Under the pieces are notes generated by a model. That model made no database searches. It saw only the letters and a program-made list of their open reading frames with translations, and was not told the origin of the DNA. A stretch of DNA of 64,000 nt from Novosphingobium sp. AAP83 (lineage in GTDB: Bacteria > Pseudomonadota > Alphaproteobacteria > Sphingomonadales > Sphingomonadaceae), in NCBI RefSeq assembly GCF_001295795.1, contig NZ_LJHY01000022.1, positions 62,001 through 126,000 of the forward strand, written 5' to 3'. Numbering within the stretch: position 1 is the first letter of the stretch; the number at the start of each line of letters is the position of its first letter. This document shows positions 63,716-64,000 of the stretch, piece after piece. A program made the translations under genes and the position numbers.

Positions 63716-64000
63716 ATGTCTGCCGAAATTGCCATCCGCCTGCGCCGCGCCGAATTCAACCGCGCCATTGCCGCAGCAGATATCGCCGCAATCAGCGCGA
63801 TCCTTTCCCCGGATGTGATCATGGTCACCGGCACCAACAGCGCTGTGGTGTCCGGACGCAAAGCGCAACTGCTTGCCTGGAAACGCGAATTTTCCGCAAA
63901 GCCGCGCATGGTCTATACCCGCACAACCAGTATAATCACCGCATCAGCAGTGGAGTCCATCGCCATGGAACATGGCCATTGGCAGGGCGTGCATGACGGA
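63716..64000 (+). CDS. NTF2-like (SnoaL/DUF4440-type) protein, 5' part
   Basis: An ATG at 63716 opens a frame that runs off the window after 95 codons. It begins MSAEIAIRLRRAEFNRAIA, with ADIAAISAILSPDVIMVTGTNS and RTTSIITASAVESIAMEHGHW, the pattern of cone-fold NTF2-like proteins. The function is not known. There is only a weak ribosome binding site (GGCAA). The missing 3' part is about a third of the usual family length. Confidence 0.75.
   Translation, partial: MSAEIAIRLRRAEFNRAIAAADIAAISAILSPDVIMVTGTNSAVVSGRKAQLLAWKREFSAKPRMVYTRTTSIITASAVESIAMEHGHWQGVHDG

Overview
The window is a gene-dense stretch of a GC-rich alphaproteobacterial chromosome, most likely a sphingomonad (Novosphingobium/Sphingomonas-like). 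The evidence is the C4-pathway 5-aminolevulinate synthase, the lolC/E-lolD pair, ETF-ubiquinone oxidoreductase, glutathione enzymes, a crtYIB carotenoid cluster, a GxxExxY gene, and frequent GTG/TTG (possibly CTG) starts with 4-bp stop/start overlaps. The assignment comes from gene content only. I see no rRNA, tRNA, CRISPR array, replication origin or transposase. Both ends cut through genes.

Layout. 1-8.1 kb: 3' end of a 2-oxoacid:ferredoxin oxidoreductase beta subunit, a YdjM-like membrane protein, PAP2 phosphatase, photolyase, cyclopropane fatty acid synthase, PilZ protein, SDR and purF. 8.1-16.6 kb: lolC/E-lolD, a small conserved gene with glutathione peroxidase, dnaE and an acyl-CoA ligase. 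16.6-17.7 kb: an AT-rich islet with a winged-helix regulator. 17.7-29 kb: moaB, lytic transglycosylase, a UDG-like protein, ETF-QO, ispE, N-formylglutamate amidohydrolase, ilvD, a lipoprotein, NAD(P)HX repair and an rRNA/tRNA uracil methyltransferase. 29-32 kb: two MAPEG proteins and a btaAB betaine-lipid operon. 32.1-36.6 kb: an alternative polyamine block (saccharopine-dehydrogenase-like carboxyspermidine dehydrogenase, carboxyspermidine decarboxylase, ornithine decarboxylase with a structured leader), interrupted by a compact GxxExxY cassette bounded by inverted repeats. 36.6-49.7 kb: a membrane microprotein, hemA, MBL hydrolase, murI, plsY-dprA-topA, and SGNH hydrolase-era-rnc-lepB facing pgi. 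49.7-57.1 kb: glutathione reductase, a Tat molybdoenzyme with a cytochrome b partner, and crtY-crtI-LOG-crtB. 57.3-64 kb: an unrecognised protein with a pore-former-like segment, a TPP riboswitch with thiC, an AbrB/Doc toxin-antitoxin pair, small membrane and glycine-zipper proteins, a YaiI-family protein, a cold-shock gene and the start of an NTF2-like gene.

How the genes fit together. Most are housekeeping genes in short translationally coupled pairs (ispE/amidohydrolase, nnr/methyltransferase, plsY/dprA, era/SGNH, btaA/btaB, crtY/I/LOG/B). Membrane-lipid remodelling recurs (cfa, btaAB, plsY, PAP2), as do glutathione metabolism (gpx, gor, MAPEG) and molybdenum cofactor (moaB, the Tat molybdoenzyme). 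The least ordinary items are the inverted-repeat-bounded GxxExxY unit, the leader fold that can hide the ornithine decarboxylase start region, the possible truncated pore-forming protein beside thiC, and the repeated CCCTCCC/GGGAGGG intergenic hairpins.
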